NCBI GenBank assembly: GCA_021129615.1
Contig: JAJOKY010000016.1
Coordinates: forward strand, 1 to 9,925
Direction of reading: 5' to 3'
Source of the DNA: Minisyncoccota bacterium
Lineage (GTDB): Bacteria > Patescibacteriota > Minisyncoccia > Minisyncoccales > CSSED10-335
DNA length: 9,925 nt
The notes under the pieces were generated by a model. It searched no databases and was not told where the DNA came from. It worked only from the letters and a program-made list of their open reading frames with translations. Both the position numbers and the translations under genes were made by a program. Of the stretch, positions 1 through 6,967 are shown piece after piece. The stretch's first letter is position 1. Each line of letters opens with the position of its first letter.

Positions 1-80
1 CCTATTTTATCACGGACTTTGCCGTTTATCTGAATAATTAAAATAACTTTTTTCTCTTTTTTCAATAACTCTCTCCTCTG
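1..80 (-). pseudogene. C-terminal fragment of leucyl-tRNA synthetase, 5' part missing
   Basis: Reading the minus strand leftwards from about position 80, one frame ends in VILIIQINGKVRDKI at the window edge. The QINGKVRDKI core is the conserved C-terminal beta-strand motif of bacterial leucyl-tRNA synthetase, which attaches leucine to tRNA-Leu. A TAG at 81-83 closes the frame immediately upstream, and the following 145 bases toward cysS show no further LeuRS-like protein in any minus frame. A complete LeuRS needs over 2 kb upstream, but cysS occupies that space on the other strand. The piece therefore looks like a remnant left by a rearrangement, or a separately translated tail. A GGAG lies 7 bases before a TTG at 63-65, so independent translation cannot be excluded. 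The family match is by motif recognition only, and the left end is cut by the window. Confidence 0.5.
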
Positions 81-157
81 CTAAAATTTTAATAAACTAT
101 CTACAATAATATTAAAAAAATAAGATTAAATCAATTTTATCCCACGCTCCTATCTTT

Positions 158-186
158 TTTAGTTTTTATTTTCTCTATTGTATGAT
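158..186 (+). promoter_or_regulatory. weak candidate promoter for cysS
   Basis: TATGAT at 181-186 matches the sigma-70 -10 consensus at five of six positions. The hexamer 17 bases upstream, TTTAGT at 158-163, is a poor -35. The start of transcription would fall near 193, giving a leader of about 36 bases before the GTG of cysS. The rest of 84-228 is AT-rich and shows no gene, tRNA or hairpin that I can support. Confidence 0.25.
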
Positions 187-228
187 AAGGTAAATTAGTC
201 AAATATTTAATTCTTTAATTTTAATTTT

Positions 229-1584
229 GTGAAATTATATAATACCCTATCAAGGAAAAAAGAGAAATTGATCCCAATTAAAAAAAATAAAATTGGGCTT
301 TATGCTTGTGGTCCCACTGTTTATGGATATGCCCATATCGGGAATTTTAGAACTTATCTTTTTGAAGATATTCTTCGTAGATCTCTTGAATATAATGGCT
401 ACAAAGTTAAGCACATAGTGAATATTACTGATGTAGGGCACCTAACATCAGATGCTGATACTGGAGAGGACAAGATGGAAAAGGGGGCTAAAAGAGAAAA
501 AAAGAGCGTCTGGGATATCGCAGAATACTATACTAATTCTTTTAAGGAAGATGCTCTTAAGATCAACATCAAAAAACCATCAAGCTTAGTCAAGGCAACC
601 GATTATATAGACGAGCAAATTAAGATAATTTTAAAGTTAGAAAAAAAGGGATTTACTTATTTAATAGATGACGGGGTCTATTTTGATACTTCAAAAATAG
701 AGGACTATGGAAAATTATGGGGGAGTAAAAAGACTAAACTTAGGGCCGGCGCTAGGGTTAAGATGTCTAAGGGGAAAAAGGGTATCACCGATTTTGCACT
801 ATGGAAGTTAACTCCGCCTAATACTAAAAGGCAAATGGAGTGGGACTCTCCGTGGGGGAGGGGTTTTCCAGGTTGGCATACAGAATGCGTTGTTATGGCA
901 AAATCAAAATTAGGGATGCCTTTTGATATCCATTGTGGTGGAATTGATCATATACAGGTTCATCATACAAATGAGATTGCTCAAGCTGAAGCTGCTTATA
1001 ATAAGAATCTTTCTAATTTCTGGTTGCATTGTGAGTTTTTAAATTTAAAAGATAAAAAGATGTCTAAGTCAACCGGTGGTACAATAAGAGTAAAAACCAT
1101 TGAAGAGAAGGGCTTCAATCCCCTCGCTTTTAGGTATCTTTGCCTAGGGACTCACTACAGGTCTAAGATGTCTTTTTCTTGGGAGGCAATGGAATGTGCT
1201 GAAAATGGCTTAAATTCACTCTATAAAGAGATAAAGAACTTAAAGGGTGGTAAAATATCAAAGCAAAAGACTAATAAAAGAAAGAGAGAGTTTCTTAATT
1301 TAATTAATGATGACCTTGGAACTCCAAAAATTTTAGCATTTTTAAGAAAGGTCTTAAAAGATAGAGAGCTAAGTATATGTGACAAGCACTATTTGATGCT
1401 TGATTTCGATAAGGTGCTTGGACTAAATTTAGATAAAATTAAAAAAGATGTGGTCTCTGAAGAAATTAAAGAGATAATAGAAAAAAGAGAGAAATATAGA
1501 AAAAATAGGGAGTGGGCTAAGGCCGATAAGGCTAGAAAAAAATTAGAAAAGCTTGGATATAATACAATCGACTCAAGGTGCTAG
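229..1584 (+). CDS. cysS: cysteinyl-tRNA synthetase
   Basis: This 451-residue class I aminoacyl-tRNA synthetase activates cysteine with ATP and loads it onto tRNA-Cys in the cytoplasm. The length is close to the usual 460 or so. The N-terminal CGPTVYGYAHIGN holds the first zinc ligand (C27) and the HIGH-type signature HIGN (36-39). By alignment to the known family pattern the other zinc ligands are C220 (GWHTEC), H245 and E249 (HHTNE), so the cysteine-recognising zinc site is complete. KMSKS is at 277-281. The C-terminal helical region ends with the typical EIIEKREKYRKNREWAKADKAR-like stretch around 415-440, used in tRNA binding. The start is GTG; no Shine-Dalgarno motif precedes it. dnaB follows after 33 bases on the same strand. 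Confidence 0.96.
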   Translation: MKLYNTLSRKKEKLIPIKKNKIGLYACGPTVYGYAHIGNFRTYLFEDILRRSLEYNGYKVKHIVNITDVGHLTSDADTGEDKMEKGAKREKKSVWDIAEYYTNSFKEDALKINIKKPSSLVKATDYIDEQIKIILKLEKKGFTYLIDDGVYFDTSKIEDYGKLWGSKKTKLRAGARVKMSKGKKGITDFALWKLTPPNTKRQMEWDSPWGRGFPGWHTECVVMAKSKLGMPFDIHCGGIDHIQVHHTNEIAQAEAAYNKNLSNFWLHCEFLNLKDKKMSKSTGGTIRVKTIEEKGFNPLAFRYLCLGTHYRSKMSFSWEAMECAENGLNSLYKEIKNLKGGKISKQKTNKRKREFLNLINDDLGTPKILAFLRKVLKDRELSICDKHYLMLDFDKVLGLNLDKIKKDVVSEEIKEIIEKREKYRKNREWAKADKARKKLEKLGYNTIDSRC

Positions 1585-1617
1585 ACTCAATAATCCATTT
1601 ATGCTAATAGTAATTAA

Positions 1618-3003
1618 ATGAATCAAGATAATAGGCTTCAACATAAAGTTCCTCCTCAAAACTTAGAGGCCGAGATTTCGCTTCTTGGGTCTTTAATAAT
1701 AGATAAAGACGCCATAATAAAAGTGGGGGATTTTTTACATCCTAAGGATTTTTATAAACCAAGTCATCGTAATATATATGAAGCGATACTGGAATTATTT
1801 GAAAAAAGAGAGCCAATAGACTTCTTATCTCTCTCGTCACTACTTAAAGACAATAAGAAGCTTGATGGTGTCGGTGGAAATGCTTATTTAACTGAATTGA
1901 TAAATGCTGTTCCAACCTCAAGCCATGTTTTAAATTATGCTAAAATTGTTCAAAAAAAGAGAATACTACGAGACTTAATTGAATCAAGTAGAAATATTGA
2001 GTCTTTGGCATATGAAGAAAAGGGCGAAGTTTCTAGTCTTCTTGATTATGCCGAAAAAAAAATATTTGGCATAGCCGAACATTCACTTCAACAAAGCTTT
2101 TTACCTATCAAAGATATTATTGAAGAAACCTTTGATAGAATAGATAAATTATCTAAGTTCAAGGGGTCTATCCGAGGGATACCAACCGGCTTTAGCTATT
2201 TAGATAATATGTTATCTGGATTACAAAATTCTGACCTTATTATTTTAGCGGCCAGACCGTCGCTAGGAAAGTCATCTCTTGCTTTTAATATTGCTTTAAA
2301 TGTGGCTATTAACCACAAAATGCCAGTCGGTATTTTTAGTCTTGAAATGTCTAAAGATCAAATTATTGATAGATTTATATCTACATTATCTCAAATTGAT
2401 CTCTGGAAACTTAGAACTGGTCGCCTCTCATCAGAGGGAGATGATAATGATTTTCAAAAGATACAGAGAGCTCTAGCTAGTTTAGCAGAAACCGAAATAT
2501 ATGTTGATGATTCAGCTATATCTGATGTTCTACAGATGAGAGCAATGACTAGAAGATTAAAGGCGGATAAGGGATTAGGCCTAATTATTATTGACTATCT
2601 CCAGTTAATAGACTCCAGTAGAAACTCCACCTATGACTCTATGGTTCAACAAATGAGCGCGATATCAAGATCACTAAAGGGTCTTGCTAAAGAGTTGAAT
2701 ATACCCGTCCTAGCTTTATCTCAACTGTCAAGAGCTGTTGAACAGAGAACCCCGCAAATACCAAGATTATCAGATCTTCGTGAATCGGGGTCAATAGAGC
2801 AAGATGCTGATGTGGTTCTCTTTATCCATAGAGAGGATAAATATCGTACCGATAGTGAGAGAAAAAATATTGCCGATATTATGGTTGCAAAACACAGAAA
2901 TGGTCCCACTGGAAAGGTAGAGATGTACTTTGACGAAAGAACAGCAACCTTTAAGGATATAGAAAAGGGGTATGAAGGTTCCCCCGAAGAGGTGGCGTTT
3001 TAA
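1618..3003 (+). CDS. dnaB: replicative DNA helicase DnaB
   Basis: This 461-residue protein is the hexameric 5'-3' helicase that unwinds DNA at the replication fork and recruits primase. The N-terminal helical domain (about 8-110) begins with the usual PPQNLEAEISLLGSLI. The C-terminal RecA-like ATPase carries Walker A ARPSLGKSS at 212-220 (K218), the catalytic glutamate in SLEMS (E243), Walker B LIIIDYLQL (322-330, D326), the SQLSR motif (368-372), DLRESGSIEQDADVV (386-400) and the arginine-finger region KHRNGPTG (425-432). There is no intein, which dnaB genes often carry in the ATPase motifs. The ATG start puts the conserved N-terminus at its normal distance, and the leader TAGTAATTAA lacks a Shine-Dalgarno motif. 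It sits 33 bases after cysS and 15 before recR, so the three genes probably share a transcript. Confidence 0.97.
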   Translation: MNQDNRLQHKVPPQNLEAEISLLGSLIIDKDAIIKVGDFLHPKDFYKPSHRNIYEAILELFEKREPIDFLSLSSLLKDNKKLDGVGGNAYLTELINAVPTSSHVLNYAKIVQKKRILRDLIESSRNIESLAYEEKGEVSSLLDYAEKKIFGIAEHSLQQSFLPIKDIIEETFDRIDKLSKFKGSIRGIPTGFSYLDNMLSGLQNSDLIILAARPSLGKSSLAFNIALNVAINHKMPVGIFSLEMSKDQIIDRFISTLSQIDLWKLRTGRLSSEGDDNDFQKIQRALASLAETEIYVDDSAISDVLQMRAMTRRLKADKGLGLIIIDYLQLIDSSRNSTYDSMVQQMSAISRSLKGLAKELNIPVLALSQLSRAVEQRTPQIPRLSDLRESGSIEQDADVVLFIHREDKYRTDSERKNIADIMVAKHRNGPTGKVEMYFDERTATFKDIEKGYEGSPEEVAF

Positions 3004-3018
3004 TTAAAAACTGCTATT

Positions 3019-3642
3019 ATGCATTCAAAATCAATCCAAAAACTAATTAAGGCTTTTTTGGGGTTACCATCTGTTGGTTCAAGAACAGCAACTAGGTTTG
3101 CACTACATCTTATAAAATCACCAAACGAAGAAGTGAAAACTTTTATTAAGGCCATAATAGAGGCTAAAGAAAACACCAAATTGTGTTTTTTTTGTTTTAA
3201 TCCATTTGAATCATCTGGGGAAGAGAAGCTTTGCGAAATCTGTTCAGAGTCTCGTAGAGACAGAAGAACAATCTGTATTGTTGAAAAAGAGAGCGATCTG
3301 ATTGCAATCAATCAATTAAAGATATATCGAGGATTGTTTTTTATTTTAGGTGGAACACTCTCCCCTCTTCGTAAAGAAAATATTAAAAAAATTAGAATTA
3401 AAGAGCTACTTGATAGAATAAATAATCCAAAAAAATATAATATAGAACAGTTAGAAGAGATTATTATAGCAACAAACTTTACCTCAGAAGGAGAAGCGAC
3501 TGCGCTCTATATTGAGAGGGTGATTAAGAGCTCAAATATTAAAATAACCCGTCTTGCTAGGGGCCTCCCCAAGGGCAGTGAATTAGAATATATAGATGAG
3601 GAGACAATCTCTTGTTCATTCAAGGATAGAAAAGAGAAATAG
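3019..3642 (+). CDS. recR: recombination mediator protein RecR
   Basis: This 207-residue protein, about the family length of 200, is RecR. With RecO (and RecF) it helps load RecA on SSB-coated single-stranded DNA during gap repair. Domains in order are a helix-hairpin-helix region (LIKAFLGLPSVGSRTATRFALHL, about 9-31), a four-cysteine zinc finger (C56, C59, C72, C75), and a Toprim domain starting at ICIVEKESDLIAI (85-97, acidic E89) and running through YRGLFFILGGTLSPL (103-117) and FTSEGEATALY (154-164). The C-terminal signature ITRLARGLPKGSELEYIDEETI (176-197) is typical. It is the last gene of the cysS-dnaB-recR run and is followed by the hairpin at 3660-3692. No recO, recF or dnaX is next to it in this window. 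Confidence 0.96.
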   Translation: MHSKSIQKLIKAFLGLPSVGSRTATRFALHLIKSPNEEVKTFIKAIIEAKENTKLCFFCFNPFESSGEEKLCEICSESRRDRRTICIVEKESDLIAINQLKIYRGLFFILGGTLSPLRKENIKKIRIKELLDRINNPKKYNIEQLEEIIIATNFTSEGEATALYIERVIKSSNIKITRLARGLPKGSELEYIDEETISCSFKDRKEK

Positions 3643-3659
3643 GTCTAGAACCCTAAAAT

Positions 3660-3692
3660 AAAAAAAACAGAGAACTTGTTCTCTGTTTTTTT
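3660..3692. terminator. bidirectional intrinsic terminator between recR and rplU
   Basis: A perfect palindrome CAGAGAAC/GTTCTCTG (3668-3675 and 3678-3685, only TT between the arms) is flanked by eight A on the left (3660-3667) and seven T on the right (3686-3692). Both strands therefore show a GC-containing stem followed by a U-tract. The stop codons of convergent recR (3642) and rplU (3710) lie on either side, as expected for a shared terminator. Confidence 0.9.
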
Positions 3693-3709
3693 GAAAATGT
3701 TAATATAAA

Positions 3710-4021
3710 TTATTTTTCCACTGATAGAATTTGAATTTCAGTGTATGGTTGTCTGTGCCCCTTTTTTGTCCTCTGTCTTTTTTTAGGCTTATATTTAAAA
3801 ACTATCAATTTATCACCCTTGCCATGAGATAAAACTTTTGCTTTTACTTTAGTTCCAGTAACTACGGGTGCCCCAACCTGAATATCCTTACCATCAGCTA
3901 CTAAAAAAACATCCTCAAATAACACCTCCTGACCCTCTTCTGCTTTAATCTTTTCTATTCTAACTTTTGTTCCAGGAGAAACAACATATTGCTTCCCACC
4001 AGTTTTTATTACTGCTAGCAT
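3710..4021 (-). CDS. rplU: 50S ribosomal protein L21
   Basis: The product is 103 residues long, the normal size for bL21, a 23S rRNA-binding protein of the large ribosomal subunit. The N-terminal MLAVIKTGGKQYVVSPG is the family signature, GQEVLFEDVFLV follows, and the basic C-terminal stretch HGKGDKLIVFKYKPKKRQRTKKGHRQPYTEIQI is the rRNA-binding part. The start is ATG; AAAGAAAT before it is at most a weak ribosome-binding site. rplU normally stands directly before rpmA (L27), but here only the terminator and convergent recR follow, so rpmA must be elsewhere. It has its own promoter at 4047-4075, about 25 bases before the start codon. Confidence 0.97.
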   Translation of the reverse strand: MLAVIKTGGKQYVVSPGTKVRIEKIKAEEGQEVLFEDVFLVADGKDIQVGAPVVTGTKVKAKVLSHGKGDKLIVFKYKPKKRQRTKKGHRQPYTEIQILSVEK

Positions 4022-4046
4022 ATTTCTTTATATTTAATATATAAAA

Positions 4047-4075
4047 AGTTTACCCTAAAAAAGTGAAATAGTCAA
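4047..4075 (-). promoter_or_regulatory. sigma-70 type promoter of rplU
   Basis: On the minus strand TTGACT (4070-4075) is followed after exactly 17 bases by TAAACT (4047-4052). These are five and four matches to the -35 and -10 consensus. Transcription should start near 4040, about 20 bases before the rplU ATG. The position right upstream of a highly expressed ribosomal gene supports the call. Confidence 0.6.
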
Positions 4076-4138
4076 ATTCAAAACCCGAGGCGATTATTAT
4101 TTTACATTTTTTCATTTTAGGCCCCAATCTGTTCTTGG

Positions 4139-4597
4139 TTATTTTATCTTTACTATTTTATACTTTTTTTTCTCTCCTGAGGGTGTCTCTATTTCACAGA
4201 TATCACCCTCAGAATAACCCATTAGAGCTTTTCCAATTGGCGACTCTTCCGATATTTTACCTTCTAATGGATCAGCCTCAATCACATTTACTATTTCAAA
4301 ATCCTCATAATCACCATCAATCTCTACAGTGACCAAAGATCCTGGATTAACCCTTCCGTCTATTACTGTTTTAGAAACAGAAGAATTCTTGATAATATTC
4401 TCGATATCTATTATCTTCCCCTCTAAAAAAGCTTGATCATCTTTTGCTTCGTGATAAGCGGCATTCTCTTTTAAATCACCAAAAGAGATTGCTTCTTTGA
4501 GTCGCTTTGCGATTTCACTCCTCTTATTGGTCTTAAGATCGTTAAGCTCTGCTTTCAGCTTTTCCATTGTTTTTATATTGATGTTTTTCTTTTTCAT
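4139..4597 (-). CDS. greA: transcription elongation factor GreA
   Basis: This 152-residue protein is close to the family's usual 158. GreA enters the secondary channel of RNA polymerase and stimulates cleavage of backtracked RNA so that stalled complexes resume. The N-terminal coiled coil (about 8-75) carries at its tip GDLKENAAYHEAKDDQ, with the two acidic catalytic-site residues D41 and E44 at the same numbers as in E. coli. The C-terminal FKBP-like domain (about 80-152) includes VNPGSLVTVEIDG, SEESPIGKALMGYSEGDICEIETPSG and a final KKKYKIVKI strand. The ATG chosen keeps the normal distance to D41; M11 is a possible but less likely alternative. Gaps on both sides and its own candidate promoter suggest that it is transcribed separately, although read-through into rplU is possible because I see no terminator in 4076-4138. 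Confidence 0.96.
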   Translation of the reverse strand: MKKKNINIKTMEKLKAELNDLKTNKRSEIAKRLKEAISFGDLKENAAYHEAKDDQAFLEGKIIDIENIIKNSSVSKTVIDGRVNPGSLVTVEIDGDYEDFEIVNVIEADPLEGKISEESPIGKALMGYSEGDICEIETPSGEKKKYKIVKIK

Positions 4598-4630
4598 AAA
4601 GACTTAAAAAGGCATATTAGCCCTTTTGAT

Positions 4631-4660
4631 TTTATATAGTTTTTCTCTACTCAGCGCCAA
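4631..4660 (-). promoter_or_regulatory. candidate promoter of greA
   Basis: On the minus strand TTGGCG (4655-4660) precedes TATATA (4633-4638) by 16 bases, or the overlapping TATAAA (4631-4636) by 18. The predicted start near 4625 leaves a leader of roughly 28 bases. AT-rich -10 look-alikes are common in this DNA, so the call rests mainly on position. Confidence 0.35.
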
Positions 4661-4687
4661 TTATATCGAGAATATCCCAATGAAGTC

Positions 4688-4715
4688 AAAAATACACGAC
4701 TGCAATCGGCAGACG
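4688..4715 (-). terminator. weak intrinsic terminator after mrdA
   Basis: Downstream of mrdA the minus strand can form CG-T-CTGC/GCAG-T-CG (4697-4715), six pairs with one T-T mismatch around the loop CGATT. It is followed by TGTATTTTT (4688-4696). The stem is short and the T-run imperfect. It is the only hairpin seen between mrdA and greA and would end the mreC-mreD-mrdA transcript. Confidence 0.35.
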
Positions 4716-4737
4716 ATATAATCAGCATTAATGTAGT

Positions 4738-6669
4738 TCACCTTAATTCTTTAAAATACCATTTTAAAACATTTTTTGCAACAGGTACCGTGGCTGCTCT
4801 AACTCCCTCTACCTCCTCGATCACAATTGTTATCACTATTTCTGGGTCATCATAAGGGGCAAAAACAGTTACCCAATTATTATAGTGCCCCTTTTTAGGG
4901 ATTTGAGCTGTCCCAGTTTTAGCCGCTGAAGTCACCGAAAGCTGATTTAATAAGGTTGCAGACCCTTTTAAAACCGCGTCTCTCATCCCTTCCCTAACAA
5001 CATTTAAGTTATAATCACTTACCATCTTTCTCTTAATAATCTTTTTTTTATTTTTGCTTATTACATTTCCATTATTATCTAATATTTTTTCAACTAGCAT
5101 TGGGCGCAACAACTCTCCTCGATTAGCTATAGCTACGAATGCCATGGTTGCTTGAATCGGAGTTGTTAGCATATATCCTTGACCAATTGAAAGATTATAA
5201 CTATCGCCTACTCTCCATTGATCATTTAAGGTTTCTAACTTCCACTTAGGGCTAGGAATAAACCCCTCCTCTTCTCCATAAAGATCAATTCCTGTTCGAT
5301 TATTCCAACCAAAAAGACTTAAGTAATGCTTCATAAGATGAGGTCCTAGTCCCCTTTGGTCTCTATATCCTCCACCGATCTTATAGAAAAAAATATTACT
5401 AGAAACTGCGATTGCTCTACGCATATCTACCCAGCCATGAGCAATCCAGTCTCTAAAAATAGCTGGATTTAATGGATCCCAAGGATTCGGAATTGATATC
5501 TCTCCGTCAGAATAAAACTCTTTTTCAGGTGTAACCACCTCCTCCTCAAGTGCTGCTAACCCAATCAATGGCTTTACTAGAGACCCCACTGTATATAGAC
5601 CAGATATTGTCCTATTAAAGAGGGGTTTTGCTGGATTATTAAAGATAGCCTCTATCTCTTTAGGGTTAGGATCTCCCGAAAAAACATTAGCATCAAACCC
5701 AGGATAACTGACCATAGCTAAAACTCCACCAGTTCTAGGATCAACCGCTATCGCAGCTGCATTAACCGATCCAACTTCTTCGGTTATTCTTGCTAATTCT
5801 TCATATATTTTATCTTGTAACTCTATATCAGACCACAAAACTAAATTATTCCCAGGCTTAGCAATAGAAACTACTTCTTCGGATTGAGCTCTCCCTTTGA
5901 CATCCACGGCAACCCTTAAACTCCCCGGGGTAACTCTAAGATAGGATTCATAAAATCTTTCAAGCCCTGATCTGCCAATAAATTCATTGCTTATATAATC
6001 ACTGTCCATCAGGGTTAGATCCTCTGGGGAAACCATTCCAATAAATCCTATCGCCTGAGAGAACGATCTGGCTCGACTATAGTCCCTATAAATTATTCTT
6101 TCAATATAAAGACTGCTGAGACTCCTCGTTCTAACTTCTAGCGGAATAAGTTTTTCCTGACTAATATCATTAAGAATCACAACCCGATTAGATCTAGATT
6201 TTTGAGCTTTCTCTATTAAATATTCATAATTTACCCCCATTACTTTAGACAGCTCTATAATTTCTTTTTGCCAATCATCCGACTTGCTTTTATTAAGGAC
6301 CAATAAGAACTTGGGATTATTAAAAATTAACTGATTCATATTCCTATCATAAATAACTCCCCTATCAGCCCCTATCGCCATATAGCTAAATTGATTTCTT
6401 CTCGCCATAATAGAGTAGTATTCACCATCAACTATCTGTAATTGAAATGATCTTAAGAAGAGTATAGAGAATAATAAAAGAGAACAGATCATTAAATAAT
6501 AGAAAGACTTTTCGGGGATGGGGACCTCTTTGCCTCTCTCCCTATTCATCTTGCCTACTTTTTTAGAACGACTAAGCCTGTCAAACAAAACATCTTGTGG
6601 TTGGATGTCTTGATTACCAAGTTTAATTCTTTTTTTCTTTAAGTCAGATGGTGGTAGGTATTCGAACAT
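4738..6669 (-). CDS. mrdA: penicillin-binding protein 2, peptidoglycan D,D-transpeptidase of the elongasome
   Basis: This 643-residue class B penicillin-binding protein cross-links peptidoglycan during side-wall growth, working with MreC and the RodA glycosyltransferase. A cytoplasmic tail (1-54) is followed by one membrane anchor (about 55-77). The periplasm-facing dimerisation region begins with RGVIYDRN (103-110). The transpeptidase domain carries SLVK (S363 nucleophile, K366), SSN (423-425) and KTGT (584-587), so the catalytic set is complete. The residues before the serine read YTVGS instead of the common YPPGS. The start overlaps the end of mreD by 26 bases. I prefer it to M41 because NQDIQPQDVLFD at 19-30 resembles the tail seen in Parcubacterial homologues (from memory). 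No Shine-Dalgarno motif is visible, and coupling to mreD is likely. rodA is not adjacent. Confidence 0.94.
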   Translation of the reverse strand: MFEYLPPSDLKKKRIKLGNQDIQPQDVLFDRLSRSKKVGKMNRERGKEVPIPEKSFYYLMICSLLLFSILFLRSFQLQIVDGEYYSIMARRNQFSYMAIGADRGVIYDRNMNQLIFNNPKFLLVLNKSKSDDWQKEIIELSKVMGVNYEYLIEKAQKSRSNRVVILNDISQEKLIPLEVRTRSLSSLYIERIIYRDYSRARSFSQAIGFIGMVSPEDLTLMDSDYISNEFIGRSGLERFYESYLRVTPGSLRVAVDVKGRAQSEEVVSIAKPGNNLVLWSDIELQDKIYEELARITEEVGSVNAAAIAVDPRTGGVLAMVSYPGFDANVFSGDPNPKEIEAIFNNPAKPLFNRTISGLYTVGSLVKPLIGLAALEEEVVTPEKEFYSDGEISIPNPWDPLNPAIFRDWIAHGWVDMRRAIAVSSNIFFYKIGGGYRDQRGLGPHLMKHYLSLFGWNNRTGIDLYGEEEGFIPSPKWKLETLNDQWRVGDSYNLSIGQGYMLTTPIQATMAFVAIANRGELLRPMLVEKILDNNGNVISKNKKKIIKRKMVSDYNLNVVREGMRDAVLKGSATLLNQLSVTSAAKTGTAQIPKKGHYNNWVTVFAPYDDPEIVITIVIEEVEGVRAATVPVAKNVLKWYFKELR

Positions 6670-6967
6670 AGTTTTTTGCTAAAAATTTTAAGATAAATCC
6701 CGCAATAGTCATCATTATAATATAGGGGCCAATTGTACCTGATGAAAAAACATCCAAAAGAAACCCGCTAAAAACAACCAAAATAATACCAGTAAATTTT
6801 TCTGGTGCCTCAACAAAGAGAAAAAGAAAAATTAAAAAAAGACAAAAGAAGAAAAGATAATTGAAAAAATTAAACCCAACAAAAAAGCTTGTCTTTCCTA
6901 TAAAGAGGAAAAAAATTAAAATTAATAGCAGTGCTATTCTAATAGTTCTATTAATCTGAAAATTCAC
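6644..6967 (-). CDS. mreD: rod shape-determining membrane protein MreD (short)
   Basis: This very hydrophobic 107-residue protein has three to four predicted membrane helices (roughly 9-28, 31-52, 58-75 and 80-98). SGFLLDVFSSGTIGPY (67-82) matches the conserved MreD pattern of a helix followed by LD-F-S-G-xxG. MreD is a membrane partner of MreC in the elongasome. The usual length is about 160, so this copy is short, although mreD is poorly conserved and its position between mreC and mrdA is the strongest argument. It starts with GTG, and its first four bases (GTGA) contain the mreC stop. Its 3' end overlaps mrdA by 26 bases, which suggests translational coupling along the cluster. Confidence 0.75.
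   Translation of the reverse strand: MNFQINRTIRIALLLILIFFLFIGKTSFFVGFNFFNYLFFFCLFLIFLFLFVEAPEKFTGIILVVFSGFLLDVFSSGTIGPYIIMMTIAGFILKFLAKNYVRIPTTI

Noticed and set aside
250..441. Open frame on the minus strand opposite cysS
   Set aside because: It lies under the HIGH-motif region of cysS and is a shadow of that gene. It also shows no LeuRS similarity, so it is not the missing part of the leuS fragment.
3000..3311. 103-codon minus-strand frame opposite recR
   Set aside because: It overlaps the conserved zinc-finger and Toprim coding sequence of recR and has no recognisable features.
4135..4332. 65-codon plus-strand frame opposite greA
   Set aside because: It lies within greA in antisense, with a low-complexity composition and no support.
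4598..4737. Possible tRNA or small RNA in the greA-mrdA gap
   Set aside because: No cloverleaf arms or T-loop GTTC motif on either strand; only a weak hairpin, listed as a terminator.
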